Source: Williamsia muralis NBRC 105860 (lineage in GTDB: Bacteria; Actinomycetota; Actinomycetes; Mycobacteriales; Mycobacteriaceae). From it: a stretch of DNA of 64,000 nucleotides. Location of the stretch: NCBI RefSeq assembly GCF_001598915.1, contig NZ_BDAP01000003.1:620001-684000 (forward strand). The letters are read 5' to 3'. This document shows positions 1 to 9,204 of this stretch, one piece after another. Below the pieces are notes generated by a model. That model ran no database searches and was not told where the DNA came from. It was given only the letters and a program-made list of their open reading frames with translations. The translations under genes were made by a program, and so were the position numbers. Numbering within the stretch: the stretch's first letter is position 1; each line of letters starts with the position of its first letter.

Positions 1-423
1 GTGAGCATGGACGCCTGGAGCGGATACGAGGCATCGCGCAAGCGCGTCCTCGACGGCGTGAGAGCCCGGGGCGTCGAGAACCTCGTGTCGATCGTCGGCG
101 ACATCCATCGGTCCGTGGTGTCCGAACTCAAGACCACCTATACAAGGCCCGCGCCCACGGTCGGCGTCGAGATCGCAGGCACGTCAATCGCATCCGGAGC
201 CGACGGCTCTGATAGTGACGAGGGAGATCGCGAGTTGAAGGCGGCATCCCCGCACGTCAAGTTCGGCAACTCTCAACGCGGATATGTTCTGAACACACTC
301 TCGAGGTCGAGCTGGGAAGCCACGTTCCGGGTGGCCGAATCGATCGCCGATCCCGGCAACACCCTGCATACGCGGGCCACGATCACCATTCCGTCCGCCA
401 GGCCAGAGGTCTTGGTGACCTGA
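1..423 (+). CDS. phoD: PhoD-type alkaline phosphatase, C-terminal part (cut by window edge)
   Basis: These are the last 140 residues of a PhoD-family phosphatase/phosphodiesterase, a secreted metalloenzyme that frees phosphate from esters outside the membrane. The VGDIH segment (fragment residues 32-36) carries the late metal-binding Asp and His. It is followed by the EIAGTSIASG stretch and the NSQRGYV region typical of the family. Members are usually 500 residues or more with a Tat signal, so the beginning lies before the window and the GTG at base 1 is not the true start. The gene ends in TGA directly abutting the stop of the convergent lipoprotein gene. Confidence 0.85.
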   Translation: MSMDAWSGYEASRKRVLDGVRARGVENLVSIVGDIHRSVVSELKTTYTRPAPTVGVEIAGTSIASGADGSDSDEGDRELKAASPHVKFGNSQRGYVLNTLSRSSWEATFRVAESIADPGNTLHTRATITIPSARPEVLVT

Positions 424-1014
424 TCACATCGGGGTGATGGATTCAGCCAGCTCGCAGGCCTCATCCACGTCCACAGCACTCTTGTTGCTCAACCAGGTCA
501 TCCACCATCGCTCGCCCGCCTTTTCGACGACAGCTGAGAACACTTCGGCATCTGATCGAGACCGGTCATCGAACTCGACGCGGTAGAACTCGAAGGCCCC
601 GGTGGTCTGGGCACCGCTCAGCGTTCCGCCCTCGCGGTCCACACGGGTACCCGAATCAGGGAAGAAGAACTCCCCCATGCCCGAACCGAGTTCTTGTGCG
701 GCAACGCGATTGTCGGCCCGCGCGGACGCAAAGATGGACCCGTCGAGCACTCCGATGAGAATCATCGACGCATCGTCGCCGTTCTTCGTGAGCGCGACAT
801 CCCCATAGATGAGTTCGTCGGAATCTTCTCGGACCGTCCAGCCCGGAGGCGCGGTGATGCCGAACCCGGCGTCCGCGAACTCGATGAAACCGACCGGTCT
901 GGGATCAGCGACCGGCACCGCTTGACCATCAACCCCCCTGGCACATCCGCCGACCATCATCATGCATATCCACGCCGCGACAACAGTTGCGGTCACCATC
1001 CCCCGAGTGGTCAC
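424..1014 (-). CDS. Putative lipoprotein of unknown function
   Basis: A 196-residue predicted lipoprotein. With the GTG at 1014 as start, the N-terminus has an Arg, a hydrophobic stretch (residues 7-21) and a lipobox VGGC with the acylated Cys at 24. The mature part begins with a short linker and then a compact domain with ITAPPGWTV near residue 80. This resembles the small secreted domain of many actinobacterial lipoproteins, but I cannot assign a function. I chose this start because a TAGAGT hexamer ends 7 bases upstream (leaderless type). An ATG at 999 is the alternative, and an ATG at 1086 would add 24 residues ahead of the signal and overlap the next gene. Confidence 0.7.
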   Translation of the reverse strand: MTTRGMVTATVVAAWICMMMVGGCARGVDGQAVPVADPRPVGFIEFADAGFGITAPPGWTVREDSDELIYGDVALTKNGDDASMILIGVLDGSIFASARADNRVAAQELGSGMGEFFFPDSGTRVDREGGTLSGAQTTGAFEFYRVEFDDRSRSDAEVFSAVVEKAGERWWMTWLSNKSAVDVDEACELAESITPM

Positions 1015-1021
1015 GCCCGCG

Positions 1022-1027
1022 ACTCTA
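1022..1027 (-). promoter_or_regulatory. -10 element of lipoprotein gene (leaderless type)
   Basis: TAGAGT on the minus strand ends 7 bases before the GTG at 1014, placing the transcription start on or next to the start codon. No ribosome-binding site lies between. No convincing -35 is seen. Confidence 0.45.
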
Positions 1028-1067
1028 GTACATCCTCGGCCCGGGCCGATCCGCCCCGGAAGTCCGT

Positions 1068-2573
1068 TCAGGTCCGGGCAGGCCATTCTGGACGACTCGA
1101 CCCACGGGGCACCAGAACAGTTTTGTACCGGCCCGGGGTGTGCGACATCGAGACCTGTTCGGTCACTCCTTGATAGAAGCCGAGTGGGGTGTCCGCGGTG
1201 AAAGTCTCCGGATCCCGGTACATGTGCTCGTCACAGGATCCGGGCGCCGTTGTCGCATATACCTTGTCGAAGACCCCCATGGACAGGATCCACAGTGCGG
1301 CCCGCGTCAGGGAAACATGCACCTTGTAGCTGCCACCGTGGACAGCTCTGCGATGCAACGCCTCGACGATGCCCGCGGTCATCAGCCAGGACACGATGTA
1401 GTCGTTGACCACCAAGATCGGCGGCAGCCGCGGCGGGCCGTCGCCACCCTCCAGCGTCATCATGCCCACAAGGGACCCGGCCGTCTGGTCGAACCCCACG
1501 CGGTCGGCCCATGGCCCTGATCCGCCGTTGAGAGAGGCTGTGGCATAGATGATTCCGGGTCTTCGCCGCGCAGCCTCGCGTGGACTGACGCCGATGCTTT
1601 CCAGATAACCGGGCCGTCGATTGGCGTAGAAGACGTCTGCGCTGCTCAGCAGTTCGCCGATCCTGGCGGCCCCCTCGGGCCGATATGGATCGATCGTCGC
1701 CGACCGACAGCCCACGTTCGCCGTGATGTAGGTGACGTCGTGTTCGAGTTCGTCCGGTCGCCACAGATTCAGGATGTCCGCACCGTGCAGAGCCAACGTC
1801 CGCCCCACGCCTGCGCCGGCGATGACATGGCCCATACCGAGAGCCCTGACTCCGGATAGAGGCTGATCGTCAGACCCGCCCCTCCCGTTGACGGAAGACA
1901 GCGGTTCCGGAGCGCTGTCGCCGAACTTGGTGATCTCGACCAGGGGCATATCCGCCAGGACGTCGCGATAGTGCGGCTCGTCGAGCAACTCCTCGGTGGT
2001 CCGCAGCATGGGCATCACCACACCGGCGTCAGCGCCTGCTTGTTCGAGCTCGGCGCCTGTCCAACCGGCGACGGCGCGGGCAACAGCGTCGGGATCGTCG
2101 GGCACGCCAAGCAGTTTCTGCGCACCTGCCTTGATTTTCGGATATGGGTTGAGCGGCATCATCCACCGATCGTCGGCCGTGCGGTAGAACCGAAAACCCA
2201 ACGCCTGAGAGGGATTCGACGGCGCGGTGGCCGGATAGCCGTTGAGCAGTTCCCATCGTCTGTCGTAGAACGGGCACAGCCGGTGAGGGGTCACGCGAAG
2301 GTCGACAGCGATGTCTTGGCCTGGAAATCCGCGTGATCGACCGAGTTTGGCGATGGCGATCGACTTGGCGGCCAGCGCGATGGCCGATGCACCACCGAGC
2401 CGAAGCGTGCTGGGGACCACCGGGTCGGCGCCCTTGAAGGACGTGGATCCACCGGAGTCGCCCGCGGTCATCCCGAGACCGGCGAGCACGTCGGACAACT
2501 CCGCATGGACATCGAACTCATCGTTGGAAGCAGGTTGGGTGACAGCCTGTGTGAGTCTGCCGGTGAGCGTCAT
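1068..2573 (-). CDS. CaiB/BaiF-family CoA-transferase, segments in permuted order
   Basis: A 501-residue member of the class III CoA-transferase (CaiB/BaiF) family, which moves CoA between carboxylic acids. The segment that normally begins these enzymes, with the form G-V-R-x-L-x-x-x-x-V-I-A-G and then a GADIL element, is here in the middle (about residue 235 onward). The normally later segment (P-L-V-E-I-x-K-x-G-D and the helices before it) comes first. This order is known in some actinobacterial and proteobacterial relatives. The start ATG overlaps the stop of the AtuA-like gene upstream by 4 bases, so the two are translationally coupled and probably act on the same acid. The substrate is unknown. 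Confidence 0.75.
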   Translation of the reverse strand: MTLTGRLTQAVTQPASNDEFDVHAELSDVLAGLGMTAGDSGGSTSFKGADPVVPSTLRLGGASAIALAAKSIAIAKLGRSRGFPGQDIAVDLRVTPHRLCPFYDRRWELLNGYPATAPSNPSQALGFRFYRTADDRWMMPLNPYPKIKAGAQKLLGVPDDPDAVARAVAGWTGAELEQAGADAGVVMPMLRTTEELLDEPHYRDVLADMPLVEITKFGDSAPEPLSSVNGRGGSDDQPLSGVRALGMGHVIAGAGVGRTLALHGADILNLWRPDELEHDVTYITANVGCRSATIDPYRPEGAARIGELLSSADVFYANRRPGYLESIGVSPREAARRRPGIIYATASLNGGSGPWADRVGFDQTAGSLVGMMTLEGGDGPPRLPPILVVNDYIVSWLMTAGIVEALHRRAVHGGSYKVHVSLTRAALWILSMGVFDKVYATTAPGSCDEHMYRDPETFTADTPLGFYQGVTEQVSMSHTPGRYKTVLVPRGSSRPEWPART

Positions 2574-4348
2574 GACTGCTTTCGGACTTGATCGAGGACG
2601 GCGTCGGGTATCACCACGTGTTTGGCGCGCAGGTATTCACCCACAGCCTTGCCGACCTGATCGATCCGAACGTTGGATGAGCCGCCCGTCCCCAGCAGGC
2701 CGCGCACCACAAAGTGCACCGCCCGGAGTTCCGGGAACTCATGGCGGACGATGTCGAGATCCTTTGTCTCGGGCATCAACCGGTGCAGTTCCTCGGTCGA
2801 GAGGAACCGCCGTAGCCACGGCCAGACCTTCGGGTAAGGGGTCCAGATCCCGACGTTGCTGTTCCCGCCCTTGTCCCCACTGCGTGCGTGCGCCACCACC
2901 CCGAGCTCAACGGTGGTCGCGGCCCCCGAACACTCCGGATCGGCCGGCTCGGGATGCTCGGGCTGGCCCGGCGTCCGGGTGACGGCGGACGGGACGATTT
3001 CCACGGTTACGTCGTCGAGCACTGCGCGGTGGCCGATCGCGGCCAACGGCAGCAGAGCAGGCCAATAGTCCACGCGTGGTTTGGGTGTGGAGTGCAGACC
3101 GGCGGCGCCGTCATGAAAGTACCCTGGGATGCCCTGCAGGTAGAGGGCGCCGAGGCGACGTGCCATGTCAGCCGATGCCAGCACCTCGGCGTCGGCTGAC
3201 ATCGCCATCACCCGCACCGCGATGGTTGCGTCCCATTGCGTGTTGGGGTCGGCTGCAGCCGTCCCGATCCGAGTGCAATGGACTTGCACCCCGTCAGGCA
3301 TATCCCGGTCGATCTGGCTGCGTAGCAGCGACACCTTCTCGTCCACATCCGGCGCCGTCACGAATACCGTGTTGACCACGCTGTATCCGACAAGCCCGAA
3401 AACCGCGACCTTGGTGGTGGCGGGTGGCGGCGAACCTGTGACACCGGTGACCCGGATCCGGTCTGTGCCTTCGGGCTGCAGCCGGACGTTGTGAAGGTCA
3501 ACGGTCACATCGGGGTTGAGGTACTGCGGCCCCTGTATCTCGTAGACGATCTGGGCGGTGACCGTGTCGGCTGTCACCACACCGTCGTCGGTGCTGTGCT
3601 TGGTGATGACCGAACTGCCATCGGCCTCGATCTCCGCGATCGGGAACCCCGGCGTCACCGTCGGCCGCAGGGCCGTGAAACCAGAGAAATTGCCACCTGT
3701 CGCGTGGGGCCCGCATTCGATGATGTGTCCTGCCATCACCGCGCCGGCCAGGCGGTCCCAGTCGTCGGTTGCCCAGCGGTGCCACCACGCCGCCGGGCCG
3801 GCGGTCAACGATGCATCGGTGACTCGTCCGCACACCACGATGTCCGCCCCTGCATCCAGCGCTGCCGCGATACCCCAGCCGCCCAGATAGGCGTTGGCGG
3901 CAATCGGCGTGACACCCCACTCGGACAGGCCCCGTCCGGTGTCCATGTTCTCCAAACGATGACCGGCCCGTTGCAGGTCGTCGAGTTCGGCGAATACGTT
4001 GTCCCCCTCGACATGTGCCACCCTCAGCGACAACCCCAAGGTGTTGATCTCTGCCCGCAACGTCGCGGCGAGGGCAGCCGGGTTGAATCCACCGGCGTTG
4101 GTGACCACCCGCAGGCCCCGGTCGGCCAACGCGGGCAGGTGGGGCCGAACCTGGTCCACGAAGTACTCGACGTAGCCTTTGCTCGCATCACGCGCATACC
4201 GCGCGGCCAGCGCAGCGAGCGTGATCTCAGCCAGATAGTCGCCCATCAAGACGTCCACCGGGTCGCCGCGCATCACTTCGTCGAGCGCGGTGTACCGATC
4301 TCCGAGGTAGCCCGAGAAATTTGCTATCCGGATCGGAGGAACAGCCAT
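2570..4348 (-). CDS. AtuA-like acyclic terpene utilisation protein (DUF1446 family)
   Basis: A 592-residue protein with an N-terminal AtuA/DUF1446 domain (roughly residues 5-450; G-Y-L-G-D-R near the start, then V-T-N-A-G-G-F-N-P and V-C-G-R-V-T-D-A-S). A C-terminal AtuA-like domain of about 100 residues follows (around 485-585; A-R-S-G-D-K-G-G-N-S-N-V-G). In Pseudomonas the atu genes belong to citronellol/geranyl-CoA degradation, but AtuA itself has no proven reaction and the two halves are often separate proteins. An AGGAG site lies 8 bases before the ATG. It is first in a two-gene operon with the CaiB-like gene and divergent from a LysR regulator that probably controls it. Confidence 0.8.
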   Translation of the reverse strand: MAVPPIRIANFSGYLGDRYTALDEVMRGDPVDVLMGDYLAEITLAALAARYARDASKGYVEYFVDQVRPHLPALADRGLRVVTNAGGFNPAALAATLRAEINTLGLSLRVAHVEGDNVFAELDDLQRAGHRLENMDTGRGLSEWGVTPIAANAYLGGWGIAAALDAGADIVVCGRVTDASLTAGPAAWWHRWATDDWDRLAGAVMAGHIIECGPHATGGNFSGFTALRPTVTPGFPIAEIEADGSSVITKHSTDDGVVTADTVTAQIVYEIQGPQYLNPDVTVDLHNVRLQPEGTDRIRVTGVTGSPPPATTKVAVFGLVGYSVVNTVFVTAPDVDEKVSLLRSQIDRDMPDGVQVHCTRIGTAAADPNTQWDATIAVRVMAMSADAEVLASADMARRLGALYLQGIPGYFHDGAAGLHSTPKPRVDYWPALLPLAAIGHRAVLDDVTVEIVPSAVTRTPGQPEHPEPADPECSGAATTVELGVVAHARSGDKGGNSNVGIWTPYPKVWPWLRRFLSTEELHRLMPETKDLDIVRHEFPELRAVHFVVRGLLGTGGSSNVRIDQVGKAVGEYLRAKHVVIPDAVLDQVRKQS

Positions 4349-4465
4349 TCATGAACTCCTAGCGCCGTGCCCGATGTCGTCTTCTGGGAGACTATGACGC
4401 GCATGGCCGGAGGACCATGACCAAGTTCAGTGGGCCAAGATGACCGCAACGGTCCGATCCGCGAC

Positions 4466-4471
4466 TAGCCT
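4466..4471 (+). promoter_or_regulatory. -10 element of LysR gene (leaderless type)
   Basis: TAGCCT ends 7 bases before the GTG at 4479, predicting a leaderless transcript. It lies in the roughly 130-base divergent region shared with the AtuA-like gene, where a LysR protein would normally bind. Confidence 0.45.
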
Positions 4472-4478
4472 GATCCGG

Positions 4479-5405
4479 GTGGACATGTTGCACCTGCGCT
4501 ACTTTGTCGCCGTTGCAGAGGAAGGCACCTTCGCGCGCGCCGCGCAGCGACTGCACATGGCGGCATCACCGCTGAGTCAACGGATCAAGTATCTCGAAAA
4601 CAGCCTCGGTACAGCGCTTTTCGTGCGGGCCCACCACCACGTCGATCTCACTGCCGCGGGCCACGCCCTGTTGCCACAGGCGCGCGATCTGGTCGAACGA
4701 TTCGACGCCATCCCACGGCTCATCGAACTCGCCACCGCCGATCTCTCCCCCACTCTCGATGTCGGTGTGGCCTCCGACGTCACCAGCGAACTGAGGACCC
4801 GCGTACACGATGAGTTCGCCCGCAGCCACCCCGAACTCGTCGTCACCTTCCATCCCGGCGCCACCGAACCACTGCTGCAGTCGTTGCAGGCCGGACGCCT
4901 CGACGCCGCGCTCCTACACGGTCCGATCGTGGCGCGAGGTATCGAAACGGTGCGCCTGCACACCGCAGTGGTGAAGGTTGCCGTCGGGCGCGGCAACGGA
5001 TTCGACGGCCGATCGAGCGTGCGGCTCGATGAATTGGCGCACCTCGCGTTTGTGTCGATCGAGCACGACGCGGCTCCGGCCATCTACCGAGGGATCGATG
5101 AGCTACTCCGCCGTCACGGGGTTCACAAGCGAATCATCCTGCCCGACCACAACTTCGGAGGTCTGGCGCATGTGGTGGCCGGCGGCAGGGCGTTCTCGCT
5201 CGTCGGATCTCCCACGGGCGCCATGGCAAAAGCGTTTGTCGGCGAGCCGATCGACGTGCTCGACGTGGAGGGTACCCGGCTCAGACTGCCCACCCTCGCC
5301 GCCTGGCGCTACGACACCGACGGCGCGATACCGACGGGTGCGCTGGCCGACGTCTTCCGGACACTCGCACGCAGGACAGGTCGAAACACCGAGCCCCCTG
5401 TCTGA
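4479..5405 (+). CDS. LysR-family transcriptional regulator
   Basis: A 308-residue LysR-type regulator. The N-terminal winged helix-turn-helix begins M-L-H-L-R-Y-F-V-A-V-A-E-E-G-T-F (about residues 3-18) and includes AAQRLHMAASPLSQRIKYLE as recognition helix. The rest is the effector-binding periplasmic-protein-like domain. The GTG start is chosen because it sits at the usual distance from the helix and directly after a -10 element; ATG at 4485 and 4440 are alternatives. It is transcribed away from the AtuA/CaiB pair, so it is probably that operon's regulator with an acid or acyl-CoA as effector (inference). Confidence 0.85.
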   Translation: MDMLHLRYFVAVAEEGTFARAAQRLHMAASPLSQRIKYLENSLGTALFVRAHHHVDLTAAGHALLPQARDLVERFDAIPRLIELATADLSPTLDVGVASDVTSELRTRVHDEFARSHPELVVTFHPGATEPLLQSLQAGRLDAALLHGPIVARGIETVRLHTAVVKVAVGRGNGFDGRSSVRLDELAHLAFVSIEHDAAPAIYRGIDELLRRHGVHKRIILPDHNFGGLAHVVAGGRAFSLVGSPTGAMAKAFVGEPIDVLDVEGTRLRLPTLAAWRYDTDGAIPTGALADVFRTLARRTGRNTEPPV

Positions 5406-5413
5406 TTCGCCGA

Positions 5414-7372
5414 TCAGCTCTTGGACATCTGCGGACTGTCGATGTCGTCGGCATCCATGGGCCCGACGAACTGACTGTTGTACAGCCGGTAGTACGCCCC
5501 CTGCGCCGCGAGGAGTTCGTCGTGCGAGCCCTGTTCGACGATCTGTCCCTGTTCCATCACCAGGATGGTGTCGGCATCGCGGACCGTGGAAAGTCGGTGG
5601 GCGATCACGAAACTGGTGCGATCGGAGCGCAACGCGGCCATCGCCTTCTGGATCAGCAATTCGGTCCTGGTGTCCACCGAACTGGTCGCCTCGTCGAGGA
5701 TGAGCAGGGTCGGCCGCGCCAGGAACGCCCGTGCAATGGTGATCAGCTGCTTTTCACCTGCGCTGACACCGCCACCCTCCTCATCGATGACCGTGTCGTA
5801 TCCGTCCGGCAAGATCCGCACGAAATGGTCGACGTGGCTGACCCGCGCCGCCTCCATGATCGCTTCGTCGTCGGCTTCGGGATCGCCGTACGCGATGTTG
5901 TCGCGAATCGTTCCGCCGAACAGCCAGGAATCCTGCAGCACCATCCCGGTTCGTTCGCGAAGGTCATCCCGGGTCATCAACGATGTGTCCACGCCGTCGA
6001 GACTGATCGTTCCCGTATTGACGTCATAGAACCGCATGATCAGATTCACCAGGGTGGTCTTGCCCGCTCCCGTCGGCCCCACGATCGCGACCATGTGCCC
6101 GGGTTCGGCCACCAGCGACAGTTGCTCGATCAGCGGCCGATCCGGGGCGTAGCGGAAGGAGACGTCGTCGAACGTGATGCGGCCCTTGCTCGTTCCGGGG
6201 CTGATCGGTTCGGAGGGATCGGGTACCTGCTCGTCCGCGTCGAGGATGTCGAAGATGCGTTCGGCAGACGCGACACCGCTTTGCATGAGATTGAACATCG
6301 ACCCGATCTGGGTCAGTGGCTGGGTGAACTGTCGCGAGTACTGGATGAAGGCCTGGACATCACCCAGGCTCAGCGAACCCGAGGCCACCCGCAGGCCGCC
6401 GACCACTGCGACTGCCACGTAGTTCAGATTTCCCAGGAACATGATCGCCGGCATGATGATCCCGGAGATGAACTGGGCCCGCCAGCTCGACTCGTAGAGC
6501 TTCTCGTTCCGGTCGTCGAATCTTGCCTCGACGTCGTCCTGCATACCGAAGGCCTTGATCACCTCGTGTCCGGTGAACGCTTCCTCGACCTGACCGTTGA
6601 GGCGTCCGGTGCTCGACCACTGCGCCAAGAAGTGCGGTTTGGAGCGTTTTGCCACAAAGGTTGTCACCATCACCGCGGCGGGGATCGTGACGATGGCGAT
6701 CAGCGACAGCAGCGGTGAGATCCACAGCATCATCACGAGGATGGCGAGCACCATCAACACCGAGTTGAGCAACTGGGCGATTGTCTGCTGGAGACTTTGC
6801 GAGACGTTGTCGAGGTCGTTGGTCACCCGGCTCAGTAGGTCACCCCGCTGATTGCCGTCGAAGTAGCTCAGCGGCAGGCGATGGATCTTGTTCTCGACAT
6901 CCGAGCGCATCCCCTGCACGGTGCGCTGGGTGACGACGTTGAGCAGACGCCCCATCAGCCAGCTGAGCAACGAGGAACCCGCGTAGAGCCCCAGAACCAG
7001 TATCAGCACCCGGCCGACGGCGTCGAAATCGATTCCGACACCCGGCGTCAGGTCCATCGCCGCGACCATGTCGGCGAATGTCCCGTCGCCGTCTCGTCGT
7101 AGCGCCTCCACGGCCTCGGCCTTCGTTTCGCCTGCGGGCAGGCGGTCGGCGATGACCCCGGAGAAGATCAGATCTGTTGCATGGCCGAGCAACAACGGGC
7201 CCACGGCATTGAGGACCACCGACGCCACAGCGCAGAAGAGCACGGCCCACAACGCGATGCGATGGGCGGACAGCACTGCGATCAGCCGCTTCACCGAGGG
7301 ACCGAAATCGCGTGCCTTCTCAGCGGGCATCGCACCCATCGACGGTCCGCCTCCGCCACCGGGGCGGGTCAT
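5414..7372 (-). CDS. ABC multidrug exporter, canonical-ATPase half (heterodimer subunit)
   Basis: A 652-residue half-transporter with an N-terminal six-helix exporter domain (about residues 25-340) and a C-terminal nucleotide-binding domain. Walker A is GPTGAGKTTL, Walker B ends LLILDEATSSVD with the catalytic Glu present, and the H-loop is VIAHR. The signature motif is degenerate, V-S-A-G-E-K-Q instead of LSGGQ. A roughly 50-residue insert with charged residues lies between the first two helices. The ATG overlaps the stop of the partner gene by 4 bases. Together they match the BmrCD/TM287-288 type, where one ATP site is dead. The substrate is unknown; drugs or lipids are likely. Confidence 0.88.
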   Translation of the reverse strand: MTRPGGGGGPSMGAMPAEKARDFGPSVKRLIAVLSAHRIALWAVLFCAVASVVLNAVGPLLLGHATDLIFSGVIADRLPAGETKAEAVEALRRDGDGTFADMVAAMDLTPGVGIDFDAVGRVLILVLGLYAGSSLLSWLMGRLLNVVTQRTVQGMRSDVENKIHRLPLSYFDGNQRGDLLSRVTNDLDNVSQSLQQTIAQLLNSVLMVLAILVMMLWISPLLSLIAIVTIPAAVMVTTFVAKRSKPHFLAQWSSTGRLNGQVEEAFTGHEVIKAFGMQDDVEARFDDRNEKLYESSWRAQFISGIIMPAIMFLGNLNYVAVAVVGGLRVASGSLSLGDVQAFIQYSRQFTQPLTQIGSMFNLMQSGVASAERIFDILDADEQVPDPSEPISPGTSKGRITFDDVSFRYAPDRPLIEQLSLVAEPGHMVAIVGPTGAGKTTLVNLIMRFYDVNTGTISLDGVDTSLMTRDDLRERTGMVLQDSWLFGGTIRDNIAYGDPEADDEAIMEAARVSHVDHFVRILPDGYDTVIDEEGGGVSAGEKQLITIARAFLARPTLLILDEATSSVDTRTELLIQKAMAALRSDRTSFVIAHRLSTVRDADTILVMEQGQIVEQGSHDELLAAQGAYYRLYNSQFVGPMDADDIDSPQMSKS

Positions 7373-9102
7373 CTCCGTCCCTCCACGGAGAGCTGGGATT
7401 CCGCGATCTCGATGTACGTGGGACAGTCGGCGAGCAGTTGCTCGTGTGTACCGATGCCGGCGACGGTTCCGCGATCGAGTACCACGATCTGGTCCGCGTC
7501 GGCGATGGTGGTGATGCGCTGGGCCACGATGATGACACAGGCGTCGCCGGTGGCAGGTTTGAGCGCTGCCCTCAGGCGTGCGTCCGTGGTCAGGTCCAAC
7601 GCCGAGAACGAGTCGTCGAACAGATAGATGCTCGGCTTCCGGATGAGGGCGCGCGCGATCGCCAGCCGCTGACGCTGCCCTCCGGAGACCGTCGTCCCGC
7701 CCTGCGCAACCTTCGTCTCGAGCTGATCCGGCATGTCTCGCACGAAGTCTGCGGCCTGTGCAACGGTCAACGCCTCCCACATCTCGGCTTCGGTCGCGTC
7801 CTCCTTGCCGTACCGCAGGTTGGACGCGATGGTTCCCGAGAACAGATAGGGCTTCTGGGGAACGAGACCGATCGATTCGCGCAAGACGGCAGGGTCGAGC
7901 TCACGTATGTCGGTGCCCCCGATGAGCACGGCGCCATCGGTGACGTCGATCAGACGAGGCAGCAGCGCCACCAATGTGGTCTTACCCGAGCCGGTCGACC
8001 CGACCACAGCGGTGGTGGTGCCCGGCGCCGTTCGGAAGCTGATGTCGCGCAACACCGATTCGTCTGCCCCTGGGTACCTGAAGCACGCGGAGCGCACCTC
8101 CACGATGCCCGCCGAAGTACGGAGCGGCTTCGGGACGGTGGGCGGGACCACCGATGTCTCGGTGTCGAGAACCTCGTAGATGCGCTCGGCACACACCGAT
8201 GCCCGCGGTGCCATCATCGCGAGGAAGGAGGCCATCATGACCGCCATCAGGATCTGCATCACGTAGGCGATCATCGCGGTGAGTGCGCCGATCTGGACGT
8301 CGCCGTCTTCGATGAGGTGACCGCCGAACCAGATGATGAAGACGATGGTGACGTTGCTGATCAGCATCACCGACGGGAACATCAGTGCCATCAGACGCCC
8401 GACCCGCAGTGCGGCATCGGTCAGGTCGTCGTTCGCGGCGGCGAATCGCCTGCGTTCGTGGGGTTCCCGCACGAAAGCGCGAACCACCCGGATCCCGGTG
8501 ATCTGCTCGCGCAGGACGCGGTTGACCGTGTCGATGCGCTCCTGCATGGCACGGAAACCAGGCATCATCCGATAGATGATCACCGCCATGGTCACCCCGA
8601 GTATGGGGACCGCAACCACGAGAACCCACGCGAGTTGGCCCCCGACCCCGATGCCGAGGACGATGCCGCCGATACACATGATGGGGGCGGTGACCAAGAT
8701 GGTGCAGGCCATCACGCCGAGCATCTGGACCTGCTGAACATCGTTGGTCGTCCGTGTGATCAACGACGGCGCCCCGAATGCGCCGACCTCGCGCGCGGAG
8801 AAGCCGTCCACGCGGTGCAGCAGGTCGTGCCGGATGTCGCGGCCGGCACCGAGTGACGCGCGTGCACCGAAGTACATCGACACGATCGATCCCAGGATCT
8901 GAATCAGCGAGACGACCACCATCACCGCCCCCACCCGCAGGATGTAGCCGGTATCGCCTTGCGCCACACCGTTGTCGATGATGTCGGCATTGAGGGTCGG
9001 CAGGTAGAGCATTGCCGCGGTGGCCACGAATTGGAGGATCACCACCGCACTCAGTTCGCGACGGTAGGCGCCCATGTAGGTACGCAGAAGGCGGGTCAGC
9101 AT
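7369..9102 (-). CDS. ABC multidrug exporter, degenerate-ATPase half (heterodimer subunit)
   Basis: A 577-residue half-transporter and partner of the downstream gene. It has six transmembrane helices, then a nucleotide-binding domain with Walker A GSTGSGKTTL and an intact signature V-S-G-G-Q-R-Q. The catalytic Glu after Walker B is replaced by Asp (L-F-D-D-S-F) and the H-loop His by Gln (VAQR). These changes fall in exactly the composite site that becomes non-hydrolytic in heterodimeric exporters, while its good signature completes the partner's active site. First gene of a two-gene operon with a 4-base overlap. No clear ribosome-binding site precedes the ATG. Confidence 0.88.
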   Translation of the reverse strand: MLTRLLRTYMGAYRRELSAVVILQFVATAAMLYLPTLNADIIDNGVAQGDTGYILRVGAVMVVVSLIQILGSIVSMYFGARASLGAGRDIRHDLLHRVDGFSAREVGAFGAPSLITRTTNDVQQVQMLGVMACTILVTAPIMCIGGIVLGIGVGGQLAWVLVVAVPILGVTMAVIIYRMMPGFRAMQERIDTVNRVLREQITGIRVVRAFVREPHERRRFAAANDDLTDAALRVGRLMALMFPSVMLISNVTIVFIIWFGGHLIEDGDVQIGALTAMIAYVMQILMAVMMASFLAMMAPRASVCAERIYEVLDTETSVVPPTVPKPLRTSAGIVEVRSACFRYPGADESVLRDISFRTAPGTTTAVVGSTGSGKTTLVALLPRLIDVTDGAVLIGGTDIRELDPAVLRESIGLVPQKPYLFSGTIASNLRYGKEDATEAEMWEALTVAQAADFVRDMPDQLETKVAQGGTTVSGGQRQRLAIARALIRKPSIYLFDDSFSALDLTTDARLRAALKPATGDACVIIVAQRITTIADADQIVVLDRGTVAGIGTHEQLLADCPTYIEIAESQLSVEGRR

Positions 9103-9204
9103 GGGGCAGTCACAGGTTCGACGGTATCAACTCCAGCTCAGCCCGGTCACACCATTAATCAGCGATGTAGGTCCGAGTCCGATTTGCGAACTCTGCTCAA
9201 CTCG

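Noticed and set aside
7373-7780. 136-residue N-terminal extension of the second ABC subunit
   Set aside because: It runs through the coding end of the first subunit in another frame; the ATG at 7372 with a 4-base overlap is the natural start.
7312-8856. 514-codon plus-strand frame opposite the ABC genes
   Set aside because: Antisense shadow; composition rich in His, Arg and Gly without domain resemblance.
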